Assembly (NCBI GenBank): GCA_001936135.1
Contig: CP012812.1
Span: forward strand, 2,356,001-2,420,000
Direction: 5' to 3'
From: Saccharomycopsis fibuligera x Saccharomycopsis cf. fibuligera
Lineage: Eukaryota; Ascomycota; Saccharomycetes; Ascoideales; Saccharomycopsidaceae
Length of the DNA: 64,000 nt
Shown here: positions 33,476 to 42,394 of the stretch, in pieces
Layout: each line of letters opens with the position of its first letter
Position numbering within the stretch: the first letter of the stretch is position 1
The notes under the pieces: model-generated
The model's input: the letters and a program-made list of their open reading frames with translations, nothing else
Told to the model about the DNA's origin: nothing
The model's database searches: none
Made by a program: the position numbers and the translations under genes

Positions 33476-34807
33476 TTATTTGATATCAAGATCTTTGTGA
33501 ATGAATGCTCTTTTACCATTACCATAGTCTTCCACCACCTGACCAGTACCCTTCAATTGATATTGGTAACAGACCAATCCTTCCAACCCAACTGGTCCTC
33601 TAGCATGGATTTTATTAGTGCTGATTCCCACTTCAGTGCCAAAACCGTATCTGAACCCATCAGCAAACCTAGTAGAACAATTCCAGTAGACACCAGCGGA
33701 ATCAATACCGTTCAAAAACAAGTTGGCCTTATCTTCATTACCAGTAACTATAAGATCAGTATGTTTAGATGAATGTAAATTGATATGAGAAATAGCAGCT
33801 TGAACATCAGGAATGGTTCTAACAGCAATATCAAAGGATAGAAATTCAGTATTGAAGTCTTCCTCAGTGGCTGGGACAATGAATTTTGAATTTTCAGCAA
33901 CAAAATCTTTACTCAATTTCTTATCAAGAAGCTCTGCACTAACATGCAATGTAACTTCTTTGTTAATCAATCCCTGGAGCACAAACTCAACATCTTTGGT
34001 AGACAATTGATCATTGAGAAGCAAAGTTTCAGCGGCGTTACAAGCAGCACAGTAATTTGTTTTAGCATCAACCACTAATCTTTGTGCCATTTGCAAATCA
34101 GCTTCATCGTCAACGTATACTGAGCAAAGCCCATCAGCATGACCAAGCACTGGGATCTTTGTGTTGGATTTAATATTACGCACTAATTCGTTAGATCCAC
34201 GAGGAATAACCAAATCAATGTATTTGTCCTGACTGAGCAATGCACCGACTTCTTCTCTGGTGCTAATAAGCTGTACTGCATTTTCTGGAACTTTGGTCTT
34301 TTCTAAAATAACTTTGTTGATAACTTGAGCAAGCACTTTAAAAGTCTCAAGGGATTCTTTACCACCTTTCAAAATAGCAGCATTACCAGACTTAATGGCC
34401 AATGCAGTAATATTGGCAATGACTTCTGGTCTACTTTCAAAAATCACAAGAAGCACCCCAACAGGGCACGTCACTCTGTACAAATTCAAATCTGTATCAA
34501 GTTCACGAGCTAAAGTGATTTTACCAATTGGATCTTGCAAATTGGCAACTTCAAGAATCCCTTCAAGCATAGAGTCAAACTTGTCAGATTTGGACAAGTC
34601 AAGTCTTTTGATCAATGGAGCATCAAGTTTTTGCTGTTGAGCAAGGTCAAGGTCTTTCTTATTGGCTTCCAAAATTTGATCTTTTTGCTGCTTAATTGCA
34701 TCATGAATCGCTTGTAATGCGGCAGAACGCTCATAATTACTAAGCGTCTTGAGCACAGTGGAGGAAATGTGAGCATTCTGCGCAATCACTTCAGCAGTTG
34801 TGGTCAT
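33476..34807 (-). CDS. PRO2: Gamma-glutamyl phosphate reductase
   Basis: Second step of proline synthesis: NADPH-dependent reduction of gamma-glutamyl phosphate to glutamate-5-semialdehyde. The 443-residue protein (S. cerevisiae Pro2 is 456) is colinear with the ALDH-superfamily enzyme. Seen: GVLLVIFESRPEV, SGNAAILKGGKES, and DLVIPRGSNELVRNIK. NYCAACNAAETLL carries the catalytic Cys256, and RFADGFRYGFGTEVGIST and RGPVGLEGL lie near the C-terminus. No CTG codon appears in the part I read codon by codon. A perfect TGACTCA lies 124 bp upstream. Confidence 0.97.
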   Translation of the reverse strand: MTTTAEVIAQNAHISSTVLKTLSNYERSAALQAIHDAIKQQKDQILEANKKDLDLAQQQKLDAPLIKRLDLSKSDKFDSMLEGILEVANLQDPIGKITLARELDTDLNLYRVTCPVGVLLVIFESRPEVIANITALAIKSGNAAILKGGKESLETFKVLAQVINKVILEKTKVPENAVQLISTREEVGALLSQDKYIDLVIPRGSNELVRNIKSNTKIPVLGHADGLCSVYVDDEADLQMAQRLVVDAKTNYCAACNAAETLLLNDQLSTKDVEFVLQGLINKEVTLHVSAELLDKKLSKDFVAENSKFIVPATEEDFNTEFLSFDIAVRTIPDVQAAISHINLHSSKHTDLIVTGNEDKANLFLNGIDSAGVYWNCSTRFADGFRYGFGTEVGISTNKIHARGPVGLEGLVCYQYQLKGTGQVVEDYGNGKRAFIHKDLDIK

Positions 34808-35869
34808 TTTGATGTTATTATAGTATATTATGTTGTGCGTTCTCTTATTTATTATAATTTTTATGTAATCTGCGTGAGCACACTAAATTAAATGCTGATA
34901 ATGGGGTTTAATAGATGATGAAAATTGATTTGACTCACTAGTCTTCTGCATGTTTGTTTTCTCCAGATTAAAAGAAAGACCAAAATCACCATCAAGTAGC
35001 TGCATTTCAAAACCAGAGTTGCCCGGCAGACAAATTCTGCGATTAAATTCCGGTCAGGAAGGTCCGTGCTTATGAAAGATTGCAGGTCCGGTCAATGGTT
35101 TTCCGTAAGGCGGATAATTCTTGGTTTCTAACATGCATTCATGCATACATACATACATATATGCCCAGATGAGCAGGAGCATGCAAATAAGATAGATGAA
35201 GTCTAGCTGATTATGTCAAATGCCAAATGCCTTGTATTCATAAAAGGATTTATGTGAGGGAAAACATTGAACACGAACGCTTTTCTATTGATAATTTATT
35301 TGGGGCAAAGGAGCTCTTATGATATTAATGCTTTTACTTTCAAAATCATTAATTCAGATGCTAGGAACAGTATAATATCATAAATATACATTTGCAAGAA
35401 CTTCTCAGCACTACCCTAGTATTTTCTTTCCTTTGTTTGATAAATTTCAAAATAGAAAAAAAAAGGCAAATTAATGCATTTGTAATCCCTTTACAGTAAT
35501 ATACTTTTGACTGTTAATTGTTAGCAAGGAGTGAACTAAGTTTGTACAGCAAAGCAAATTGTTGTGTTTATTATACATTTATTGCTAATAACCAAAACAT
35601 GCTTTCGTCATTGAAGAGTTGAACGAAGAGAGTACAACATGCTTAAAATCTTTGGTATGTTTGAAAAAAAGTCTTATCCGTACTATCCTCACATTTTTAA
35701 TGAACAAAACTGCTACCGATCTACATTGCGGGCTGTCATATTTATAATTAAATGCTTTTCATTTCTAATTTTCGTGCAATTCCAGTTCTACTAATAGCAA
35801 CAAACAACAGATAATTAAGTGAAATATTAGCAGAAAAACTTTGAGTGGTAGCAAGCTCAAGCTAATACT
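34808..35869. other. PRO2 upstream region
   Basis: 1.06 kb holding the Gcn4-type site and a cluster of CCG words: CCGGTCA at 35050-35056 and 35098-35104, and GGTCCG at 35061-35066 and 35095-35100. These are possible zinc-cluster factor sites. Short CATACATA steps occur near 35148. No gene seen. Confidence 0.4.
34931..34937. promoter_or_regulatory. TGACTCA (Gcn4-type site) upstream of PRO2
   Basis: Perfect seven-base match to the Gcn4/AP-1 consensus, 124 bp upstream of the start codon of an amino-acid biosynthetic gene. Gcn4 control of such genes is established in S. cerevisiae; its use here is inferred from word and position. Confidence 0.55.
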
Positions 35870-36092
35870 TGCTACAATTTTTTTTTCGCACACAAGATCG
35901 ATTTAGTATTTCTATATAAACGATAGAAAATATAATCTTATAAACTTATTTATATAGTGTATACAGTGTAGTTCAGTTGTTGTTATATAGGGGAGACTTA
36001 TACAAGTGAAAACCCCGTTAGTATTAGTTAGACTCCTATGGATCTTTTGGATTTGAAATAAATATAGGAGAGATTATAGTCTAGGATGGATG

Positions 36093-36130
<38 letters not shown>

Positions 36131-36150
36131 TCATTGCTTTGCTGTCGACA
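35870..36150 (-). mobile_element. LTR-like element, copy B (solo)
   Basis: Minus-strand counterpart of copy A. It reads TGTCGACAGCAAAGCAATGA from 36150 downwards and is homologous through to about 35870. It has a 30-T tract at 36096-36125 where A has interrupted A runs, and it lacks A's extra inverted arm. Two of two clear copies lie upstream of tRNA genes (tRNA-Cys starts 502 bp away), a signature of Ty-like elements that target Pol III promoters. No internal coding region and no confirmed target duplication, so solo LTR is the best reading; a MITE is the alternative. Confidence 0.7.
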
Positions 36151-36651
36151 GTTAAAAATTCCGGACTTGGGAGTCTTTTGTATCGTTAGAGTCCATCATT
36201 TAATTGTTAAAGCCTTGTATTTCTAATATAACTAAATAGTAATATATAACAATGTTGGGTTGAACCGTATATAAATAATAATCAGACTGAATACAACACA
36301 AATTAGCGTTGAGCTATTAATAGTAGTGAATACACAATATGTCTCATACCAAATACTGAATTATGTGAAATGAGCATATTGTAGAATCAAATAGAAGATT
36401 AAAGAAAAATATTGAGTAAATAATATGACGTTTTTGTACGTCGATAAAAAGGTCTAGAACTCAATGTTCGTCAAAAAAGAAAGGGTCTCACTGCAATACC
36501 ATCTTCCACTCACTAATATAACACTGATGTGTTATCTAATTCATTACAGTGGTGATGTAGTATCACGTTATTCAAAAAATGCTCCATTTATTTGTTTATT
36601 GCATACTCATGCGATCTCAATCCAGAAGATGTTCAAACACAAACATAGTTT
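36151..36651. other. Region between LTR copy B and tRNA-Cys
   Basis: 0.5 kb of AT-rich sequence upstream of the tRNA-Cys gene. I see no gene, and no similarity to the flank of copy A. Confidence 0.4.
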
Positions 36652-36723
36652 GTCTGTGTGGCGCAGTGGTAGCGCAGCAGATTGCAAATCTGTTGGTCCC
36701 CAGTTCGAACCTGGGTGCAGACT
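36652..36723 (+). tRNA. tRNA-Cys (anticodon GCA)
   Basis: 72 nt, no intron. The acceptor stem GTCTGTG pairs with TGCAGAC using two wobble pairs, and the discriminator is T. The D arm GGCGCAGTGGTAGCGC is typical for tRNA-Cys. The anticodon stem CAGAT/ATCTG closes the loop TGCAAAT region, giving GCA. The T arm CCCAG TTCGAAC CTGGG pairs fully. A T9 run follows. Confidence 0.97.
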
Positions 36724-36731
36724 TTTTTTTG
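36723..36731 (+). terminator. Pol III terminator of tRNA-Cys
   Basis: A run of T beginning at the discriminator base of tRNA-Cys, the expected RNA polymerase III stop. Confidence 0.85.
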
Positions 36732-37756
36732 CTTTTGACGCTCCTGCTACAATGTTTGCAAAAAACGAAGTAAATGAATAGATGGTGGAAACTTGGAGCA
36801 AGAACAAGCAAATCCGTCTTTTATTTTTTTTTTATCTGTCAGAATATTTGCGAAGGCAAAAAAACAACTCATGAAAAAATATAAAAAATAGACTCGCGTC
36901 AACTGATATATTTAACAGCATCTCCAAGTTAAGCGCGACAAAACCGCACATTCCTTTCAAAGCTCATTACGCTGATTAGACTTTACTCAAGCGAAAGAAG
37001 CTAGTTTCGGGTTTTTATTATTCATTTTTGTAACTTTTTTCGTTTACCAAAAAGTGTTGCAAGCACGGAGATCTTGGCTTCTTTCTGTCATGTTGAGCCG
37101 ATCCCGAAAAAAAAAAATAGTTGAACAAATGCCTCTAAGAAACAAAAACCTGCAATACGAGAAAAGTCTTCTTGAGTACTTAAGCTAATAATGTAAACTT
37201 ATTATAGTGATATGGTACGTTGCAGAGAATCGAACTGACATCTAAAGGGTGTGATTTGAAGCTGTTTGTGGTGCTGTGCGCTGGCGCTTTGTCTGCTGGG
37301 AGACAAGCCTGCGTCTGCAGTGGAAAGAAAATGTCAACAACTACAGCAGTAGACAAACAGCCTACAAACAAGGCTTGCAGTAACGCACGGCCCCAAGAGG
37401 TGTAGGTACTTTTGATTTTTAGTGTAGTTGAGAAAGCAGTGTTTGTGCCGATGTTAGAATTCTGTAATTTTGGCGAACCAAATTCTGTAGATTTATATAT
37501 TATACTGCTTTCAGATATTTTTCTTTTTCATCCATACAAATTTTGAAATGAAGTAAAAATCTACCAGAGTAGAGCATTTTTACCTTGTTTTGTAAAAAAA
37601 ACAACAACCAAGCTTGAATGCACAGCTGTTGTCCAATATGTAAGTATTATATCGCTGTCCTTAATAGCGCTAACAAAAAGGTTTGCACTCGAGCCCGTGT
37701 CCGATGCCCTTTCTAAAAGACACCAATTCATCTCAATTATTAAAAGAATGTCCTTT
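36732..37756. other. Region between tRNA-Cys and LTR relic C
   Basis: 1.0 kb. No supported gene. An AGAATCGAAC word at 37227 looks like part of a tRNA T loop on the minus strand, but the flanking stem does not pair, so I do not call a tRNA. Confidence 0.4.
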
Positions 37757-37876
37757 ACTTTTTTTTCTCATACACAGGCTCTACTTATTGACTGTATATA
37801 GCTGGTAGAAAGCGTAGTCTTATAATTTTATCTATATAGTATCTCCAAGATGGTTTAGTTGAACACTCATATAGTA
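37757..37876 (-). mobile_element. Diverged LTR-like fragment, copy C
   Basis: The plus strand aligns with copy B from about 35877: a T-run followed by C-CA-ACA, then AGAAA, CTTATA, TTAT-TATATAGT, GTT-AGTTG and ATATAG in the same order and spacing. By eye, identity is about two thirds over 110 bp. Only the 3' half of the element is recognisable. It ends just before the COG1 frame opens and so lies in the COG1 promoter. Likely an old, decayed insertion. Confidence 0.5.
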
Positions 37877-38093
37877 TTTGTATCTAATTCTATGTAAAAA
37901 ACAGTGCTTCAACAGTCCGTCCATTGACCCGTTACTTTGGCACCACCATCACCATCACCCGTCTGCTAACGAAACCTGTTCAAAAAAACTAACAAACCTT
38001 TTCACTCGACACCGTCGTAATCAACATGTGTACATCCTTCCCCATTTATTAAATCATAACCACTTTGTAATTATTGAGAATTTGCCAGTCATT

Positions 38094-41000
38094 ATGCAGG
38101 CTGATAGTGCAACAAAAGCCAGCGAGCTTTTTAGGTCATTGCCCATTGCCCAAATCAAAGAAATCAATGAAAGTCTAGAAGTTCAAGCCAATGACAAAAC
38201 CAGCCAGTTGCGTACTTTGGTAGGATCAAAATACCGGTCGCTTTTGCTAACAGCGGAAAACATCATTCTGATGAATAGCATTGTTCAAGAACAAGATAAA
38301 AAACTTGCTTATTTATCTGATTTGAATGATACCCATGGAACAACTGTTGATAAAGTAATTAGCAATTATCAGACTTATATTAGCCTGAGTCTTTCGGAAT
38401 CAAGTAAGCGCCAAGATACTAGCGTTTTGTTTAGGATATTATTATTGAATTTACAATTCTCCTTGGAAAGGTTGATAAGTACTATTGAAAAAAGTGCTTT
38501 GGAGAGGTCATTCAATGGTATTTCTGCTTTAGAAACTCAACTTATTCAAACTTCAAAAGAATTTTACTTATTTGGTAAATTGTTTGAAAACCAAAAGACC
38601 AATGCCAAAGATAACACCCTATTAGTAAAATTTAAGCAATTAAAGATACGTTATCAAAACTTCTTGGACCGTTTAATGGTTAGATCAAGCTCATACTCAC
38701 ACACTTACTTATCAAACAACACTTTGGTTACGGTCTTAGTATCCCTTGGTTTTTTACTTAGCTTGAGCTTGAATGAGATTTTAAACCATTATATCCAAAT
38801 CAAGCAAGAGACAATTTGCAAATTATTCAGTAGCCTGCATTTCTTGCAACTTAATAATATTAACAACTTGAAGAAAACCATCAACTATATTTATGTTTCA
38901 CTAAATTACTTGAAAGTCTTTTTTCCTGAGACTTATGGAACATCTACACGAACTTTTGCCAACGTTATTGCGAAAAACATAACCATTTCCAGCCCACAAT
39001 TTAAAACATCTTTATACAACAAGTACTCCCCAGTGTTAGAGAAATTTGAGAACTTTGATCAATTTTTATCCAACTGCAAATTCACATACTCTCTTTCTGA
39101 CTACAAACAGGAGTTTAAACAAAATAGCAGCTTACACAAATCCATAGACACTTGGAAAGCTCAATTATCTGAGAAGTTCAACCATTTTTTCGAGAAACGC
39201 TTAAACCATATAATACAGCAGTCCTGCATGCACCAATCAAATCCAAGAAATAATAAAAACAATCACAAGCTTTTTGTCAAACTCATTGACTTGATAAAAG
39301 TAATTTTAAAAGAGTTTAAAAACATTCACTCTAACAGTTTGACTACCTTAACACTACCAAACGGAGATGATCTTTTGAAAAAACTTATCGTTTCTTGGAA
39401 ATTCAATGTTTCAAAAATTATTGAAAATCAAATTGGGCAAATTCAGTCAGTGAATACAATATTAAAAGATTATGCTACTAGAATACCAGCTGATAGCCAT
39501 AGCTTCAATAACCGTGACAACTTTTATGACGGACTATGGTCGCTAAGTGAAAATGACCTCCATATTGAAAACGTAAACAGTTACTTATTCAAAATTGCCA
39601 GCTTGACTACTGCTAATATGGACTTATGGCTGTTAAAAAATTTCAACAAGACTCAACAGGCTTTTCCCACTTCTTCGTTACCATTAATATTAGCTAGCCT
39701 TATTGATTTCTTTGGCAATCTCAAAGTGGTATTACTGGTGTTATCTAATGAATTTTTAAAAAATTTTATTTTGCGCGATTTTGAAAAAATCACTACAAAT
39801 AATGATAATGACGAGTTGTATTCTAATGATAAGAGAAATAAGTACAATGCTGATTTTTACAATGATAATGATTTCGATATCTATCAAAACATGGAATTAG
39901 TGGAAAAGTTTTTGCATTCTTATAAAATTTACTTTTTGGATGCGTATCGGAAGATATGGGATAGATTTTTTAACGGGTTGCTTTTTGATAGTTTGAACGG
40001 ATTTTTGGATCAAACATTAGAGTTATGCGGAACAGTAGCTTCGGAGCAACAAAGCTCAAAATATTCATTAATGATTGGAATATTGCTGGTGGTGTTGATG
40101 TTCCGCAAATGCATATCTAACCAAGATTTCAAAACGTTGATTGTTAACAGCTACAGTAGCAACAAAAAAGAAGGGGAAAATGATAAGAAATTGTACAGTA
40201 AACAGGTTAAAGAAAATTTGGCAAACACTAAAAGAAAAACGAATCAATTGGTTGATTATTGTTATTATCATATTACGGCCCACCATGCCATTGATTTATA
40301 CAATGAACTCAACAAGTTACTATTGAAAAGATTTTTGCCACTAAAAGATGCAGCTTTGCTAAATTTGAGTAGTAATGCCGGTAATGCTATAGATATAGAC
40401 TCAAAGCCATCAGTGTTGTCATTTTCTCAGCTACCAGACTTGAAGACCATAGATATTGAAACTTTTACCAACACCACCAACAACAACAACAACAACAACT
40501 CAGAAATCACGGAACGTGCTGATTCAATTTTACAAAACCTTGATTATACTAAGAAGTTTAGGTCTCCTTTAGAGTCGGAAATATGGGAAAATGGTTTACC
40601 GGTGTTACCTTCAACGGATTTCACATTATTGCTTTTCAAATACAAAAAGGCTTTAGTGTCGGGAGACTATTTAAACAATAATAACAATAGCAAACTGGAG
40701 ATGTCTCAGTCCAATTTGAATCTGTTTAGAAATTCAGCATTCAAAAAATTTAAAAATCATATTATGATTACTTTGTTGTTGCAATTTCAGCAGACTTTAA
40801 AATTAGTTGAAAATGTGTATCAATCAGAAAACAAACCCACCAGAGAACATCAAAAGGTGCAACATACTCAAGAGTCCCAAGCCACAAAAAGTAATGAATT
40901 GACCGCTAATATTGGTACTGATGCTGGTGCTGATGCTCAGGCGGAGAGTAGTACTGTTAAAGGAAAGGAAATCAACAACAATAGTGAAGGAGCAGAACCG

Positions 41001-41363
41001 TTAGAAAATGCTAACAAGCTGAACTCTGAATTGAAGGTAAATTTTGCCTCATCTTCCGAGATAATAAGACAAAAAGTCTTGCTTTCTTTTGCAGATATGT
41101 GTTATTTACTAAAGTTTATCTCTATTGACAACAACAGCAACGCTAAAGATTTTGAAAATTTGATTGCCAGTATCAAAGATTTATTAAGCAAAATTTATAA
41201 GCTAGCCTCTTCTTCTGCTTGTGCTTCTTCCGCGACTAGTATTTCTGGCAGTAATGACAAAACTGAGGACTTGTTTACAGATATTGACAGCAAGTTTGTC
41301 ACCAGAAACATTAGTGATTATTTCAATCAAACTAAACTCTTATACTTACCTTTATCTTGCTGA
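38094..41363 (+). CDS. COG1: Conserved oligomeric Golgi complex subunit 1
   Basis: Lobe A subunit of the COG tethering complex for retrograde intra-Golgi traffic. I place the start at 38094 (MQADSATKASELFRSLPIAQ), giving 1089 residues. The frame is open upstream to an ATG at 37878, but those 72 extra codons are His/Asn-rich, not family-like, and begin next to the LTR relic. The N-terminal block (ELFRSLPIAQIKEINESLEV, LRTLVGSKYRSLLLTAENII) matches the Cog1/Vps51-type helical start. The rest is mostly helical with Asn-rich insertions and a disordered Ala/Glu/Ser segment near 940-1000. It is far longer than S. cerevisiae Cog1 (417) and closer to animal COG1 (about 980). Identity rests mainly on the N-terminus. 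Confidence 0.85.
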   Translation: MQADSATKASELFRSLPIAQIKEINESLEVQANDKTSQLRTLVGSKYRSLLLTAENIILMNSIVQEQDKKLAYLSDLNDTHGTTVDKVISNYQTYISLSLSESSKRQDTSVLFRILLLNLQFSLERLISTIEKSALERSFNGISALETQLIQTSKEFYLFGKLFENQKTNAKDNTLLVKFKQLKIRYQNFLDRLMVRSSSYSHTYLSNNTLVTVLVSLGFLLSLSLNEILNHYIQIKQETICKLFSSLHFLQLNNINNLKKTINYIYVSLNYLKVFFPETYGTSTRTFANVIAKNITISSPQFKTSLYNKYSPVLEKFENFDQFLSNCKFTYSLSDYKQEFKQNSSLHKSIDTWKAQLSEKFNHFFEKRLNHIIQQSCMHQSNPRNNKNNHKLFVKLIDLIKVILKEFKNIHSNSLTTLTLPNGDDLLKKLIVSWKFNVSKIIENQIGQIQSVNTILKDYATRIPADSHSFNNRDNFYDGLWSLSENDLHIENVNSYLFKIASLTTANMDLWLLKNFNKTQQAFPTSSLPLILASLIDFFGNLKVVLLVLSNEFLKNFILRDFEKITTNNDNDELYSNDKRNKYNADFYNDNDFDIYQNMELVEKFLHSYKIYFLDAYRKIWDRFFNGLLFDSLNGFLDQTLELCGTVASEQQSSKYSLMIGILLVVLMFRKCISNQDFKTLIVNSYSSNKKEGENDKKLYSKQVKENLANTKRKTNQLVDYCYYHITAHHAIDLYNELNKLLLKRFLPLKDAALLNLSSNAGNAIDIDSKPSVLSFSQLPDLKTIDIETFTNTTNNNNNNNSEITERADSILQNLDYTKKFRSPLESEIWENGLPVLPSTDFTLLLFKYKKALVSGDYLNNNNNSKLEMSQSNLNLFRNSAFKKFKNHIMITLLLQFQQTLKLVENVYQSENKPTREHQKVQHTQESQATKSNELTANIGTDAGADAQAESSTVKGKEINNNSEGAEPLENANKLNSELKVNFASSSEIIRQKVLLSFADMCYLLKFISIDNNSNAKDFENLIASIKDLLSKIYKLASSSACASSATSISGSNDKTEDLFTDIDSKFVTRNISDYFNQTKLLYLPLSC

Positions 41364-41500
41364 TTTGTATGTTTCAATTCAGCTCAGAAGGTATCATCCA
41401 TTATGATAAACTCCTTACAGGTTTTACTTATAGTAGTATAAATAGTCTAGGCCACTAAGTTAAATGTAACTTTTGGAAAAATAGGCGGTGTGATTAATAA

Positions 41501-41520
41501 TTTTTTTTTTTTTTTTTTTT
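41501..41520. repeat. Homopolymer T20
   Basis: 20 T residues downstream of COG1. Confidence 0.95.
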
Positions 41521-41845
41521 GATGTAAAAATGCAAGAGCTACATTAGGTATTTCATGTTGGGTTGTTTCATTTATTTACTTATTTACTTATTTATTTATT
41601 TGTCTGTTTATTTGTCATTTAAGCTAAAATTGTATTCCTTGTGCCGTTCACGGTTTAACGGCAGACAGAAGAGCTTCATCCTTATGAAAAGCATGTTTTT
41701 TGAAACATAGCTATACTCTAGTAATGTGGTTTTCTGGCTTGCATTAGACTGCTATGTTATAAAAGCAAGTGTGGAGGTTATGTGTGCGTTTAGAATTTTC
41801 TCTGGTTGCGACCACTACCACATACACAGCGCCACAGGAACAAAA

Positions 41846-42127
41846 TCAGTTAATCAAAGACTGACACACAACAAACACACCAATGGGAAGCCCGCCTTCA
41901 ATCATTAAATACCGACAAAGCCAAATATGTCTGCTACTCAGGTAACCTATCAATAATTTCACAGTGTGATTCAACCATTTATAAACACAGACATCCTGTT
42001 CTTTTTGTTTGTCAGCGCGAGCGTGCACGTTGCGCTTAGTCAGCGGTTTTGGATCATCTCGTGGATTGATGTAAGCAAGCTTATCACCACAGTTAGCTTG
42101 ACGTCTTAAAAACAACTCAGCAGCCAT
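41846..42127 (-). CDS. Small ORF, doubtful (93 codons)
   Basis: Begins MAAELFLRRQANCGDKLAYI. The first 45 codons have a plausible protein-like composition and common yeast codons (GCT, TTG, AGA, CAA, GGT). The second half is Cys- and hydrophobic-rich and less convincing. It is divergent from the permease gene, with 267 bp between start codons. I recognise no family. It could be a real small gene, a first exon, or chance. Confidence 0.2.
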   Translation of the reverse strand: MAAELFLRRQANCGDKLAYINPRDDPKPLTKRNVHARADKQKEQDVCVYKWLNHTVKLLIGYLSSRHIWLCRYLMIEGGLPIGVFVVCQSLIN

Positions 42128-42306
42128 GTAGTGTGTCCTGGATCACTGATTTCATAATTTGTCTTGTCTTTATTTTGACTGTTATGCCGCTTATACAGGC
42201 CTTTGTATTATACTGTACTATACAACACCTTACTAATATACACTACACTATTGCAGTGCTACAATAGTGTTTACTGCTGTCAATCTACCTCATCGCTCGC
42301 TCCGAG

Positions 42307-42328
42307 CTTATCAGCAGCGCCGCTTATC
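42307..42328. promoter_or_regulatory. Paired GATAAG boxes upstream of permease
   Basis: CTTATC at 42307-42312 and 42323-42328, the reverse complement of GATAAG, 67-88 bp upstream of the permease start. Closely paired GATA boxes are typical of nitrogen-regulated permease genes in S. cerevisiae. Function here is inferred. Confidence 0.45.
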
Positions 42329-42394
42329 CTGCCCTATTAACAGAAAAATAAAGCTAAACTCAAAAAAAATAAAAAAATCACTCTATGGATCAAT

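Larger units (their letters stand above)
41364..42394. other. COG1/permease intergenic region
   Basis: 1.03 kb. Contains a 20-T tract (41501-41520), a TTTA/TTAC tetranucleotide stretch at about 41569-41615, and CTGTGG cores (Met31/32-like) at 41831-41838 and 42087-42094 on the minus strand. Two CTTATC (GATAAG) boxes lie at 42307-42312 and 42323-42328. A 93-codon minus-strand frame is listed separately. Confidence 0.45.

Noticed and set aside
37220-37240. AGAATCGAAC as a tRNA T loop on the minus strand.
   Set aside because: The T stem does not pair and no acceptor or anticodon stem can be built.
41335-41356. ATACTTACCT, the 5' end of U1 snRNA.
   Set aside because: It lies inside the conserved reading frame end of COG1 and no U1 sequence follows.
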